Positions 18,374 to 27,115 are shown, counted from the stretch's first letter. The stretch: 64,000 nucleotides of DNA from JBAXTZ01 sp041666525 (GCA_041666525.1 JBAYGT010000001.1:372001-436000), one strand, 5' to 3'. A program made the numbers and translations. The notes: generated by a model not told the origin, from the sequence alone.

Positions 18374-18402
18374 ATGGTAACAAATATTTGCACACTTGTC
18401 AA
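18374..18402 (-). promoter_or_regulatory. sigma-A promoter of the permease-mccA-mccB-methyltransferase operon
   Basis: Minus-strand TTGACA, 17 bp, TACCAT. Transcription would begin near 18367 and meet the leader terminator at 18338-18303. Confidence 0.75.
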
Positions 18403-18436
18403 TGTTTTGTTAATCATGCTATCTGATATTCTTATT

Positions 18437-18904
18437 TCAGTCCGTCAATTCCGCAAAAATCGTAATCTCATTATTTGCAGTCTCGGCTGACGTTATTTTG
18501 ATTACATCCAGCAGCGGCCGGCCAAACATCCGGCTGCCACTTAGCAGCCTTATTAGTGCCCGGCGCATATTGAAGACGTATTTGTCATCACGCTTTTCGT
18601 ACTGCGGCAAAAATCGCTCCAGCATGTTCAGCGCCATGGCGATAGTATTGTCGCTCGGTTTGATAACAATTTCGCTACGGCTGTAATCATGAACACATTC
18701 ACATAGTTCAAACTTAACATTAAAACTGGTAGCCAGCAGTGCGCTAACACCAACCTGAACATTTAGTTCGATAAAATTACGCTCCAGCAACTTGGCGTTA
18801 AGCGAGCGGATTAACCGCGGGGTTCTTGTGGCTTCATTCAAACCGCGGTTAAGTGCGGCTTCAGAAAGCGAAAATTGGATAGATTGGTTATTCTTGTCTC
18901 TCAA
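18437..18904 (-). CDS. hypothetical protein, 155 residues
   Basis: I do not recognise this family. The protein is soluble, mixed alpha/beta by eye, with no signal peptide or membrane span. It has a basic N-terminal half (EATRTPRLIRSLNAKLLERNF), a central FELCECVHDYSRSEIVIKP and a C-terminal ITSAETANNEITIFAELTD. It is the last gene of the orphan IIC / GH13-GH77 operon, 36 bp after the IIC stop, and precedes the sulfur operon promoter. The coding frame uses the same base composition as its neighbours. A role in sugar uptake or its control is only suggested by position. Confidence 0.7.
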   Translation of the reverse strand: MRDKNNQSIQFSLSEAALNRGLNEATRTPRLIRSLNAKLLERNFIELNVQVGVSALLATSFNVKFELCECVHDYSRSEIVIKPSDNTIAMALNMLERFLPQYEKRDDKYVFNMRRALIRLLSGSRMFGRPLLDVIKITSAETANNEITIFAELTD

Positions 18905-18940
18905 TGATCTTACCTGCTTATAATTTTTCAGTAACTGTTT

Positions 18941-20188
18941 TTACTCACCAGTATTGCCGCTTGCTTCCTCGGCGAGACGCTGTTTCTCCAACGAGCGGGC
19001 AAATGGATAATATACAATAAAAGCAATAACGATAGACACAACTGCCCACACTGCTGCACGCCAGTCGCCGCCCGTAGCAAGATATTGACCGATGATCGGC
19101 GGCGTTGTCCATGGCACCATTATACATGGTTTATTGATAATATTTGCCGCCATCAGAAAATAGGTGCCAACCACTAATATCTGCGGTACGATAACGTAAG
19201 GAATCAGTAATATCGGATTAAGCATAACCGGTACTCCAAAGATTACCGGTTCATTTATCTGGAAACAGGCTGAGGGGAACGCCATGCGGCTGAGCTGCCG
19301 CAAACCGATTTCCTTGGAACGCATTAATATCAACACCAGCGCCAGCGTCGTACCCGTACCGCCGACATTAACGAACATCGCATTGAAACCGTCGGCGCCA
19401 ATATACGGTAACGGCTGTCCGGCCACCATTGCCGACGCGTTAGCGGCGAGATAAGTCAGACATATTGGTGAAGCCACGGATGACACAACATTGTCGCCAT
19501 GAATACCCACAAACCATAGCAACGAAATTATTAACGTCATAACCATAAGTCCCGGCAAGGTATTCAGCGCAAATACAAAAGGTTGGAAAATCATAGTTAC
19601 GATTGCGTTAATATCAACGCCGCCGACAAATCGCACCAACCACAAAAACGTCAACAATGTTGCGGTTGGCGTCAGTGAAATAAACGAACGTGATACTGCC
19701 GGCGGCACATTTTCCGGCAATTTGATAACCAGGTTGCGTAGCACAAAAAACCTTTGAATCTGAATTGCGATAAACGCTACCACGATTGCAGTAAACATGC
19801 CGCTGGCACTGAAATTTGCCGTTGCAATGCTCCCTGTTTCCGGATCAACCTGCAACAATATGAAACCGATCAGTGACATCAGCGAACCGATGATTGCATC
19901 CTGTTTCAGTTCGCGGGCGTAATTATAAGCAATCGAAATCGAAACGATAATCGACAGCAATCCGAAAGTCGCCGATATCGGAATCGACAATAACTGTTGA
20001 TAGGGTTTAACGATATTAGTCCAGGCCTGAATCGGGATAAAGCTGATAATCATGAAGATACTGCCAAAAATCGTGAACGGCACGGTCGCTATCATACCAT
20101 TACGCACGGCCTTCAAAAATTTTACATCACCAAGTTTGGTCAACGGCGGCACCAAATAGTTTTCAATAAGGAAAATAAATTTTTCCAC
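18941..20188 (-). CDS. PTS lactose/cellobiose-family IIC component, orphan
   Basis: Membrane channel of 415 residues with about 10 hydrophobic segments. FKQ-type start MEKFIFLIENYLVPPLTKLG, the LWFVGIHGDNVVSS segment, GGTGTTLALVL and the hallmark FQINEPVIFGVPVMLNP place it in the CelB/LicC family that translocates beta- or alpha-disaccharides or chitobiose-like sugars. No IIA or IIB of the same family lies nearby, so it must borrow them. It follows the maltodextrin enzyme gene by 15 bp, so transport of an alpha-glucoside is possible but not proven. ATG 20188 has an AAGGGGAG site upstream. Confidence 0.88.
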   Translation of the reverse strand: MEKFIFLIENYLVPPLTKLGDVKFLKAVRNGMIATVPFTIFGSIFMIISFIPIQAWTNIVKPYQQLLSIPISATFGLLSIIVSISIAYNYARELKQDAIIGSLMSLIGFILLQVDPETGSIATANFSASGMFTAIVVAFIAIQIQRFFVLRNLVIKLPENVPPAVSRSFISLTPTATLLTFLWLVRFVGGVDINAIVTMIFQPFVFALNTLPGLMVMTLIISLLWFVGIHGDNVVSSVASPICLTYLAANASAMVAGQPLPYIGADGFNAMFVNVGGTGTTLALVLILMRSKEIGLRQLSRMAFPSACFQINEPVIFGVPVMLNPILLIPYVIVPQILVVGTYFLMAANIINKPCIMVPWTTPPIIGQYLATGGDWRAAVWAVVSIVIAFIVYYPFARSLEKQRLAEEASGNTGE

Positions 20189-20203
20189 AATGCTCCCCTT
20201 TTA

Positions 20204-23200
20204 TTAATTCCGACCGTGTTTATTGGTCAAAGTTAAAATTCTGGCAACTAATTTTTCATCCAATACGTCCGCCGCCATCCGCCACTCCCAATTTCCACCT
20301 AAAACTGACGGAACGTTCATTCGCGCAGCATTGTCCAATCCCAGCCAATCCTGCATTGGCACAATCGCGGTATTTGCCGTAGCCGACAACGTCAGCTCAA
20401 TCATTCGCTCGCAAATAGCACGGCTGTCGATTTTTTTCGCAGCATCAAAACCCAGTTCAGTAACGATGTTTTTGTAAACTACGGGTTTTTCCGTCTTGAT
20501 TCGGTCAAAAAAGCCGGTAGTAGTGTCATTATCATGAGTTCCGGTATACACGATCTCATTTATCAAATAACAATTCGGATCAAACGGCGCGCGCCGTTCG
20601 CCTTCCAGAGCAAACTGAACAATAATCATTCCGGGATAACTGAAACGTTCACGCAAATATTCGACTTGCGGCGTAATCACGCCCAGATTTTCGGCAATAA
20701 TATTCATCTTGCCCAAATGTTTTTCGATGGCGTCAAATAATTTCCGATCCGGTCCTTTTACCCAGCGTCCTTTAATCGCGGTCGGCTCGGTCGCCGGTAT
20801 TTCCCAGTAAGCTTCAAAACCACGGAAGTGGTCAATCCGCAAAATGTCAACTATTTTAGCCAGTTTGCCAACGCGCAACCGCCACCAGGCGAAATCATCT
20901 TGTTCCATCAGATCCCACTTATAATGCGGATTGCCCCAACGCTGACCGGTTTTGCTGAAATAGTCAGGCGGTACACCGGCAATCAAGCTCGGTGAACCAT
21001 CCGGATTCAACTCAAACAACCGCTGCATTGCCCAGACGTCAGATGAATCATGTGCGACAAAAATCGGAATGTCGCCAACAATTTTGATGTTTTTGGCATT
21101 AGCGTATTTTTTTAGTTTGAACCACTGCCGAAAATAGATGAATTGCAGAAAACGTTGATATTCGATTTCATCAGCCAACTCTTCCCGTTTGACCAATAAC
21201 GCATTTTCTTCACGTTTAGCCAATTCTTCCGGCCACTCAGTCCAGGGTTTTAAGTTCTGTTGAGCTTTGATAGCCGCGAACAACACCCAGTCTTCCAGCC
21301 ATTCGTTTTCATCCGCGACAAATTGCTTGTAATCTTTGGTTTTACCGACTTTGTTTTTGGCATGCGCAAACGCTTGGCGGAACAAACCGTCTTTGAGTTT
21401 TTTTATTGATTCAAAGTCAATTTTATCCAATGAAAAAGCTTTACCTTCGAGTGCTGCCGCAATATCTTTTTCAGTAAGCAATTTTGATTCAACAAGCATA
21501 TCCGGGCTGATCATCATCGGATTTCCGGCGAAAGCGCTTAAACCCTGATAGGGTGATTCACCATAACCCACCGGATTAATCGGCAGCAACTGCCAGAGCT
21601 TTTGCCCGGACTGCTCCATAAAGTCGATAAAGGCATAAGCCTCTTTGCCAAAATCACCGATACCATAACGGCTTGGAAACGAAGTGGGATGCATCAATAT
21701 TCCCGCTTCACGTTTTGCCGTAACCTTTTGAATTAACAAACGCGTTGACTGCGGAGCTAACGACAAATTCAACAACCCGCCATGTGCATGTTCGGCACGA
21801 TGCCCGTCGAGGATATCATAATATTTTTCGACTTCCAGACTATTCACGGCTACACTCACAAGCTGGTTTGAGCGATTAACAGCGATTATCGCCGTGTTGT
21901 TTGCATCACAACGGCTAAAAACAAAACAACCAGAGCTGGCATATACCGGCCGCCATTCACCCGTTTGCAACACCGGATACTCACGCCGCAGCGCCGTTAT
22001 CAACTTGAACCATTCGTATACTTCTTTATCTTCCTCGCCCCACGGATAAGCGCGCCGATTAAGCGGATCGGCAAATCCTTCCATACCAGCTTCATCACCA
22101 TAATATACGCTGGGAATTCCCGGGTGGCACATCTGCCAGAGACTGAGCATTTTCAACCGCGCCACAGCAGTTTTGCGTTCTGATTCGGTTAGTTCGCTAT
22201 GATAATATTTATCCGCAAAACTGATACCTTCGCCTTCATTACCTTTGCCCAAAACCGTCAATATCCGGGCCCGATCATGCGTACCGAGCAGATTCATATT
22301 GGCAGCAAAAACTTGTGGCGGATAATTTTCACACAGGCTCATCAGCTCACGGCTGACTCGCGTTGCATCAATTTTTCCAAGTGCAAAATCCAGCATAACT
22401 TTTCTGAGCGGATAATTCATCGGCGCATCCAATTCATCGCCGACCAAATATTCCCGCAATTTATCGTAGGCTTTCTTGTTCGATGCATCTTCCCACACTT
22501 CGCCGATCACCACGGCATCGGGGTTGATTTCTTTGACCGCTTTACGCAACTCCTTAATAAACTCATCCGGCAACTCATCGGCAACATCCAACCGCCAGCC
22601 TTTTGCACCGGCCCGCAGCCATTTTTTAATAACCGAATCTTTATCACGCAAAATATAATCCAAATACGACGGCGTCAGCTCTTTCACATTCGGCATATTG
22701 TCAATGCCCCACCAGCAATCATAACTGCCGTCCTTTTTGAACGAATACCAATCATGATATTCCGATTTCGTCGATTGCGCAGCACCGATTGATGGGTATT
22801 TACCCTTACTGTTAAAATACACGCTGTTATTACCGGTATGCGAAAACACACCGTCCAGTATAATATTTATTCCCAAGTGTTCCGCTTCGGAACATAACAA
22901 TTTAAACGCCTGTTCGTCCCCCAGGTATTGATCGATTTTTTTGTAGTCACCAGTATCATAACGATGATTGCTTTCAGCTTCAAAGATCGGATTAAGATAA
23001 ATAACACTAACGCCTAACCCTTTTAAATATGGCAGGCGGTCAATAATTCCCTGAATGTTTCCACCAAAAAAATCATACGCAACCACCGCCTGTGTTTCCG
23101 GATTACGTGCGTAAATCGGTTCGTCGGCCCAATTCAAGTGTAATAAACTCATCGGTTTGGGATTGCTAAACTGGTCGCCTTGTTCACCGCGCGCAAACCG

Positions 23201-23626
23201 GTCAGGAAATATTTGATACATAATCCCGGTTTTCATCCAGTCCGGTGTAGTGAACTTCTTATCAAAAGCGGTTATCTGATAAGGCGGTGGATAACTGTCG
23301 CGCATTTCACCGATACCACCAAGATTATCCGCGTTATTACCATAAAACATCGTACGGCCATTAGCAATAACTTCAAAGCAATACCAATATATTCCAGGAT
23401 TTACCGGCACTTTAATTTTGTATTCATACTCGAAATAATTTTCCTTGGCCAACCGTTGTTTCATCGTGAAATGACGGCTGTCGACTCCCTCGAGCCAAAT
23501 ATGCAGAATCGCTTTCTCTGGCCGGCAATCGCTAACAGCTATTGCTAAAGTGATTTCCGTGCCACAGGCAACGGCACCAAAAGGATTGCGGTAATTAATT
23601 TCCTGTGAATTGTGAAATATATGCAT
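20204..23626 (-). CDS. bifunctional GH13 neopullulanase/cyclomaltodextrinase fused to GH77 4-alpha-glucanotransferase
   Basis: A 1140-residue cytosolic fusion (no signal peptide). Residues about 1-120 are a CBM34-like N-domain. About 130-635 is GH13: GVFSHTG (259-265), RLDVAD with nucleophile Asp347, IGEVWED with acid/base Glu376 and GTHDRAR near 448-454, typical of the neopullulanase/maltogenic amylase group. From about 640 is a complete MalQ: LMHPTSFPSRYGIGDFG, GDIPIFVAHDSSDVW, LRIDHFRGFEAYWE with nucleophile Asp932, IAENLGVITPQV with acid/base Glu979 and YTGTHDNDTT. GGAGGG stands before ATG 23626. It would open or trim maltodextrins and disproportionate the short products in one polypeptide. 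Both active sites look intact. Confidence 0.93.
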   Translation of the reverse strand: MHIFHNSQEINYRNPFGAVACGTEITLAIAVSDCRPEKAILHIWLEGVDSRHFTMKQRLAKENYFEYEYKIKVPVNPGIYWYCFEVIANGRTMFYGNNADNLGGIGEMRDSYPPPYQITAFDKKFTTPDWMKTGIMYQIFPDRFARGEQGDQFSNPKPMSLLHLNWADEPIYARNPETQAVVAYDFFGGNIQGIIDRLPYLKGLGVSVIYLNPIFEAESNHRYDTGDYKKIDQYLGDEQAFKLLCSEAEHLGINIILDGVFSHTGNNSVYFNSKGKYPSIGAAQSTKSEYHDWYSFKKDGSYDCWWGIDNMPNVKELTPSYLDYILRDKDSVIKKWLRAGAKGWRLDVADELPDEFIKELRKAVKEINPDAVVIGEVWEDASNKKAYDKLREYLVGDELDAPMNYPLRKVMLDFALGKIDATRVSRELMSLCENYPPQVFAANMNLLGTHDRARILTVLGKGNEGEGISFADKYYHSELTESERKTAVARLKMLSLWQMCHPGIPSVYYGDEAGMEGFADPLNRRAYPWGEEDKEVYEWFKLITALRREYPVLQTGEWRPVYASSGCFVFSRCDANNTAIIAVNRSNQLVSVAVNSLEVEKYYDILDGHRAEHAHGGLLNLSLAPQSTRLLIQKVTAKREAGILMHPTSFPSRYGIGDFGKEAYAFIDFMEQSGQKLWQLLPINPVGYGESPYQGLSAFAGNPMMISPDMLVESKLLTEKDIAAALEGKAFSLDKIDFESIKKLKDGLFRQAFAHAKNKVGKTKDYKQFVADENEWLEDWVLFAAIKAQQNLKPWTEWPEELAKREENALLVKREELADEIEYQRFLQFIYFRQWFKLKKYANAKNIKIVGDIPIFVAHDSSDVWAMQRLFELNPDGSPSLIAGVPPDYFSKTGQRWGNPHYKWDLMEQDDFAWWRLRVGKLAKIVDILRIDHFRGFEAYWEIPATEPTAIKGRWVKGPDRKLFDAIEKHLGKMNIIAENLGVITPQVEYLRERFSYPGMIIVQFALEGERRAPFDPNCYLINEIVYTGTHDNDTTTGFFDRIKTEKPVVYKNIVTELGFDAAKKIDSRAICERMIELTLSATANTAIVPMQDWLGLDNAARMNVPSVLGGNWEWRMAADVLDEKLVARILTLTNKHGRN

Positions 23627-23668
23627 TTTCCCTCCGAAAAAAAATCATTCATGTTCTTAATAATTACT

Positions 23669-23695
23669 ATTCGACACGGTTTCGTGTTTTCCTGC
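23669..23695 (-). promoter_or_regulatory. sigma-H-like promoter of the GH13-GH77 operon
   Basis: Minus strand: GCAGGAAAA, 11 bp, GTCGAAT, matching the Bacillus sigma-H consensus RnAGGAWWW-N11/12-RnnGAAT at all fixed positions. The start would fall near 23662, about 36 nt before ATG. A 14-bp palindrome with arms ACACG/CGTGT (23674-23687) overlaps the spacer and could be an operator. Identical geometry occurs at two other genes of the window. Confidence 0.65.
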
Positions 23696-23778
23696 AAAAG
23701 ATTGCTATTAGCCTGAAAAATCAATGCTGGATCATACTTCATATTATTTAATCGCATTACAGTCTAACGCGCAGCGCA

Positions 23779-24402
23779 TTATTTATGATAGCCTTTAACA
23801 AGATAGTTATATTTATAAGGATATTCGTCAACAACTCCGGCATGGCCTGCACCATAAATTTCGACAATATCACTTCGAATGCTTTTTGTATTCACTGCAT
23901 ACCGCGACAAGTGCCGCGCAGCCTTCAACATCTGCGACTGCCAGCGTTTTCCGGTCTCAAGTTGTAAGTACGGCTGCTCAAGATAATATATCACTTTAGT
24001 CGGATCAACCACTTCGTCGACAGCTTGACGTACAACAACGTGCATCGGATGCACCAACCCGAACGGACAATAGATTTTATCGTAACTGGCAAAACAAAAC
24101 GCGCTCATTTTTTGTTGCAAAGTGACATAGTGCTCATAATTAGTGCGGTAATATTTAAATGCTTCAGCATGGTCGCGAGCAGCTTCAGCCGGAAGTTCCA
24201 GATAATTATAGTAATCCGTCAACAAAAAATCAAAAGTCTGACCGACCAAAAACCGCCGTCGGATGTTTTCCGGCTTACGGTCACCATCCGCACTTACCGT
24301 CAACGTATCCAAAACAATTTTTTTCTTGTTAGCATTCAGTAAAACAGGGTAACACGAGTATATTGCATCATCGGCATGTGGCTCAACTATCAAACACTTC
24401 AT
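23779..24402 (-). CDS. PIG-L/LmbE-family deacetylase-like protein
   Basis: A 207-residue protein with the N-terminal zinc motif EPHADDAIYS, a variant of the family's HPDDE in which the last Glu is replaced, and a second metal segment FGLVHPMHVVVRQA. Family members remove N-acetyl groups from amino sugars or related conjugates in the cytoplasm. Asp-Asp and the three histidines needed for zinc are present; the catalytic Asp/Glu variation leaves activity open. AAAGGAAA stands before ATG 24402. It is transcribed alone from a sigma-H-like promoter and sits divergently from a secreted protein gene. Substrate unknown. Confidence 0.8.
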   Translation of the reverse strand: MKCLIVEPHADDAIYSCYPVLLNANKKKIVLDTLTVSADGDRKPENIRRRFLVGQTFDFLLTDYYNYLELPAEAARDHAEAFKYYRTNYEHYVTLQQKMSAFCFASYDKIYCPFGLVHPMHVVVRQAVDEVVDPTKVIYYLEQPYLQLETGKRWQSQMLKAARHLSRYAVNTKSIRSDIVEIYGAGHAGVVDEYPYKYNYLVKGYHK

Positions 24403-24466
24403 AATCGGTTTCCTTTCTATGTGTCACCCGTAAATCCTCTATAACTAATATATGCAGGTAATATTA

Positions 24467-24493
24467 ATTCCACCAAACACACTATTTTCCTGC
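24467..24493 (-). promoter_or_regulatory. sigma-H-like promoter of the PIG-L-like gene
   Basis: Minus strand: GCAGGAAAA, 11 bp, GTGGAAT, matching RnAGGAWWW-N11-RnnGAAT. The predicted start is near 24460, about 58 nt before the ATG. Confidence 0.6.
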
Positions 24494-24500
24494 ATATTTA

Positions 24501-24530
24501 TTGCAGTTTATTAATAATTTGTTCTATAAT
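24501..24530 (+). promoter_or_regulatory. sigma-A promoter of the secreted protein gene
   Basis: TTGCAG, 18 bp, TATAAT on the plus strand; a start near 24537 leaves a leader of about 20 nt to the GTG start. Its place rules out translation from the ATG at 24501. Confidence 0.75.
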
Positions 24531-24557
24531 AATTGCGACAACATCGTGGAGGCTAAT

Positions 24558-25070
24558 GTGAATAGTTCGAAGTCCAGAGCACCAGATCTGTTTTCTTCCG
24601 CAATACGCGGATTGACATTATCATTATTATTCATTTTTATACTTGCGACCTGCTCTGTCGGCAGCGCCAACGAAGTGTGGAAATGGATTTACAAAGATGA
24701 CACCTGTATTGTGTATGCCGATTTTACCACGCTGCACATCTGGGACAAACCCGAAGGCGATTGTGTAGATATTTATACAATGACAAATCTCAGTAACCTT
24801 GGCCGCGAAGAATTACTGACCGGACGGGAAATCAGTAACAAGACACTCTCCGGCTGGCAAACGGTTTCGACCATCATTACCCGCCAGTTGTTCATGCTCA
24901 AGGAGCGCAAAGTCCAAATGCTGACGGTTACTTATTATGATGACAGCGGCAAAATTCTTGAAGAAGAAAAACAAGCCTATTCGCCAGATCGTTGGACGAC
25001 GCTGCGTCAGGTGGAACGTAGTCAAAAAGTATATGATATTATTGTAGATATTGCCAAAAATACAAAATAG
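24558..25070 (+). CDS. small secreted or periplasmic protein of unknown function
   Basis: About 170 residues. The start is GTG 24558, with GGAGG 5 nt before it; an upstream in-frame ATG lies within the promoter. The N-terminus has a basic stretch, a hydrophobic core LTLSLLFIFILATCSV and a likely signal peptidase I site after GSA (next residues NEVWKW). The mature part is about 130 residues with many Tyr, Trp and Thr, starting VWKWIYKDDTCIVYADFTTL, and probably forms a beta-rich domain. I do not recognise the family; similar short signal-peptide proteins are frequent in diderm Firmicutes. It stands alone and ends in a strong two-way terminator. Confidence 0.78.
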   Translation: MNSSKSRAPDLFSSAIRGLTLSLLFIFILATCSVGSANEVWKWIYKDDTCIVYADFTTLHIWDKPEGDCVDIYTMTNLSNLGREELLTGREISNKTLSGWQTVSTIITRQLFMLKERKVQMLTVTYYDDSGKILEEEKQAYSPDRWTTLRQVERSQKVYDIIVDIAKNTK

Positions 25071-25108
25071 AAACAGCCGGGCGATTTTGCCCGGCTGTTT
25101 CTATTTTT
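25065..25108. terminator. bidirectional Rho-independent terminator
   Basis: A perfect 12-bp stem, AAACAGCCGGGC with GCCCGGCTGTTT, around a 6-nt loop (25071-25100), followed by CTATTTTT and preceded by an A-rich run on the other side. It serves the secreted protein gene and the fructose-type PTS operon. Confidence 0.92.
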
Positions 25109-25110
25109 GC

Positions 25111-26127
25111 TTATTCTTCTACGACTTTTGGTTTTAGTATTCCAATCAAACCGGCCGACACTATCATTCCTACCAATATAGCAACGACATACCAAATCCG
25201 GTGATCGACCACCGGTAATACGATAAGTCCGCCATGCGGTGCATGATCTGTACAACCAAAAAATGCAGCTATTGCACCACCAACCGCCGAACCAATCATG
25301 ATGGACGGAATTACACGAATCGGATCAGCGGCAGCAAAGGGTATTGCTCCCTCAGTGATCCCTATCGAACCCATAATCAACGCACCAATACCAGCTTCAC
25401 GCTCAATTTCGTCAAATTTTTTCGGAAACAACAACGTCGCTAACCCTAATCCAAGCGGTGGAATACAAATTGCCGCAGCGATTGGACCCATTACAGTATA
25501 AACTCCTTCACCAATCATTGCCGCACCAAACATAAAGGCAACTTTATTGACCGGACCACCCATATCAAAAGCAATCATTGCACCCGTAAGTGCTCCAAGT
25601 AATACAGCGTTACCGCCGCCCATTGCTTTCAATCCTGCCGTCATTGACTCCATCAATCCGGCGATTGGTTTACCTACAACAAATAACATTAAACCGCCCG
25701 TAACCAACGCTGACAATAACGGAATTACAAAAATTGGCATAATTGGACGCAAATTAGGATGCACCGGCCATTTCTTTATCCAGCGCGCCATATAACCAGC
25801 AATTATGCCGGCGATTATTCCACCTAAAAATCCGGCTTTTGTACTGACTGCCAAAGCACCGCCCACCAGACCCGGCGCCAATCCCGGACGATCTGCGATT
25901 GCAAAAGCGATAAAACCTGCCAATACTGGCACCATTAATCCAAAAGCTGCAGCACCAATATCCAGCATTCCTTTTAGCCAAACATTGGTTACTTGCGGAC
26001 CAGTTCCGGCCTGAACGCCGGACATTGCAATTGCAAAAGCAATATACACACCGCCGATTACTACAATCGGAATCATATAAGACACGCCGTTCATCAGATA
26101 TTGCCTGATTTTCTTCAGTTCGTTCAT
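25111..26127 (-). CDS. PTS fructose-family IIC component
   Basis: Membrane translocation subunit of 338 residues with about 8-9 hydrophobic segments. MNGVSYMIPIVVIGGVYIA at the N-terminus, GFLGGIIAGIIAGYMARW, AFDMGGPVNKVAFMFG and GITEGAIPFAAADP are standard for the fructose/mannitol-fructose IIC group. It is the last gene of a three-gene operon IIB-IIA-IIC in which the usual FruA fusion is split into separate proteins. The substrate may be fructose or another hexose such as 2-O-alpha-mannosyl-glycerate-type sugars; no 1-phosphofructokinase gene is adjacent to settle it. Confidence 0.9.
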   Translation of the reverse strand: MNELKKIRQYLMNGVSYMIPIVVIGGVYIAFAIAMSGVQAGTGPQVTNVWLKGMLDIGAAAFGLMVPVLAGFIAFAIADRPGLAPGLVGGALAVSTKAGFLGGIIAGIIAGYMARWIKKWPVHPNLRPIMPIFVIPLLSALVTGGLMLFVVGKPIAGLMESMTAGLKAMGGGNAVLLGALTGAMIAFDMGGPVNKVAFMFGAAMIGEGVYTVMGPIAAAICIPPLGLGLATLLFPKKFDEIEREAGIGALIMGSIGITEGAIPFAAADPIRVIPSIMIGSAVGGAIAAFFGCTDHAPHGGLIVLPVVDHRIWYVVAILVGMIVSAGLIGILKPKVVEE

Positions 26128-26135
26128 TTTCCCTC

Positions 26136-26597
26136 CTAGAATTCACTTTCTCTTTGTAATGCGCTAATAATTGCTTCAGCAGTAGTTGCTGATTTTAACG
26201 CCGCAACAATCTCGTCATCCATCAACTTTACCGCGATTTGTTGCAAGAGTTTAAGATGCAAATCGCTGGCATCGGAATCCTGAATTGCCAGCAAAAATAC
26301 CAAGTCAACCGGCTGATCATCCATCGCCTGCCATTCTACAGGCTGCTTTAGCTTGGCGATCGCAATGCTGGACAGTTTGACGCAATCGGTTTTGCCGTGC
26401 GGAATAGCGATGCCATTACCAATACCAGTTGTGAAATGTTCTTCGCGTTCCAAAACTGCAGCAATGTAACCGTTTTTATCAACCAGCTTACCATTTTGTT
26501 CGAGAATTTCCGCAAGTTTGCCGATGGTCTGCGCCTTATCGGCTGCATCAACTCCGATAACGATGTTTTCTTTTTCAACAAAATTTGCAATATCCAT
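26136..26597 (-). CDS. PTS fructose-family IIA component
   Basis: Cytosolic phosphocarrier of 153 residues (PTS_EIIA_2 domain). The phosphorylated histidine is His67 in GNGIAIPHGKTD, preceded by the conserved ALxxRE-like segment VLEREEHFTTGIG. The C-terminal VFLLAIQDSDASDLHLKLL is also typical. It takes phosphate from HPr and passes it to the IIB encoded 3 bp upstream. There is no strong ribosome site, so translation is probably coupled to IIB. Confidence 0.92.
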   Translation of the reverse strand: MDIANFVEKENIVIGVDAADKAQTIGKLAEILEQNGKLVDKNGYIAAVLEREEHFTTGIGNGIAIPHGKTDCVKLSSIAIAKLKQPVEWQAMDDQPVDLVFLLAIQDSDASDLHLKLLQQIAVKLMDDEIVAALKSATTAEAIISALQRESEF

Positions 26598-26600
26598 AAA

Positions 26601-26900
26601 TTATGCCAACGCGTCAGCAATTACTTTTTTAGGATCTTTTATCGCTGCGCCGACCAACACTTCAATTGATTTTTTACCTTCAAATCGATCACGTTTTGAC
26701 ACCATGGTATCTACTGCAAAAACAACCGCATCGGCTGCGGCAATATCACTGGCACTTACTTCATCCTCGATTCCCATCGCACCTTGCGTTTCGACTTTTA
26801 TCTCGTGACCAAGCGCCTTGGCCGCCTTTTTCAGCGCTGCCGCTGCCATGTAAGTGTGCGCAACTCCGGTCGCACAAGCTGTTACTGCTACAATTTTCAT
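26601..26900 (-). CDS. PTS fructose-family IIB component
   Basis: A 99-residue domain starting MKIVAVTACATGVAHTYMAA, with the phosphorylated Cys9 in the TACATGxAHT signature, EIKVETQGAMGIED and the AVDTMVSKRDRFEG region, all standard for fructose IIB. GGAGG is 5 nt before ATG 26900; a longer frame has no support. First gene of the IIB-IIA-IIC operon, with a sigma-A promoter 30-60 bp upstream. Confidence 0.93.
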   Translation of the reverse strand: MKIVAVTACATGVAHTYMAAAALKKAAKALGHEIKVETQGAMGIEDEVSASDIAAADAVVFAVDTMVSKRDRFEGKKSIEVLVGAAIKDPKKVIADALA

Positions 26901-26930
26901 AAATCCTCCATTAATTTGTTTACTAATAAC

Positions 26931-26959
26931 ATAATACCTTATAGTAAGTGAAATCACAA
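26931..26959 (-). promoter_or_regulatory. promoter of the fructose-type PTS operon
   Basis: Minus strand TTGTGA, 17 bp, TATTAT, with the start near 26924. No operator or cre site stands out. Confidence 0.6.
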
Positions 26960-26996
26960 TAACGCAGATGGACGTTTTTAAACATACAACAACAGG

Positions 26997-27115
26997 GGTT
27001 GTTCAAAAACACTCAGATACAAGGCGCACCGAGCATTGTGACGCGCCACGTACTGGAAAGTACGCAAGCTAACAAGCACAGGGTCAACGTAGTAGCTGAG
27101 TGTTTTTCAATAGCC
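26997..27115. repeat. 119-bp palindromic intergenic element (MITE- or REP-like)
   Basis: The ends are 24-bp inverted repeats: left arm 26997-27020, right arm 27092-27115, 20 of 24 positions complementary, sharing AAAAACACTCAG. The interior holds further short hairpins, including CGTACT-GGAA-AGTACG. The element ends directly at the stop codon of the pullulanase gene. No coding frame spans it. It resembles the mobile palindromic repeats common in Firmicute and other genomes, and may also end transcription of the pullulanase gene. Confidence 0.7.
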
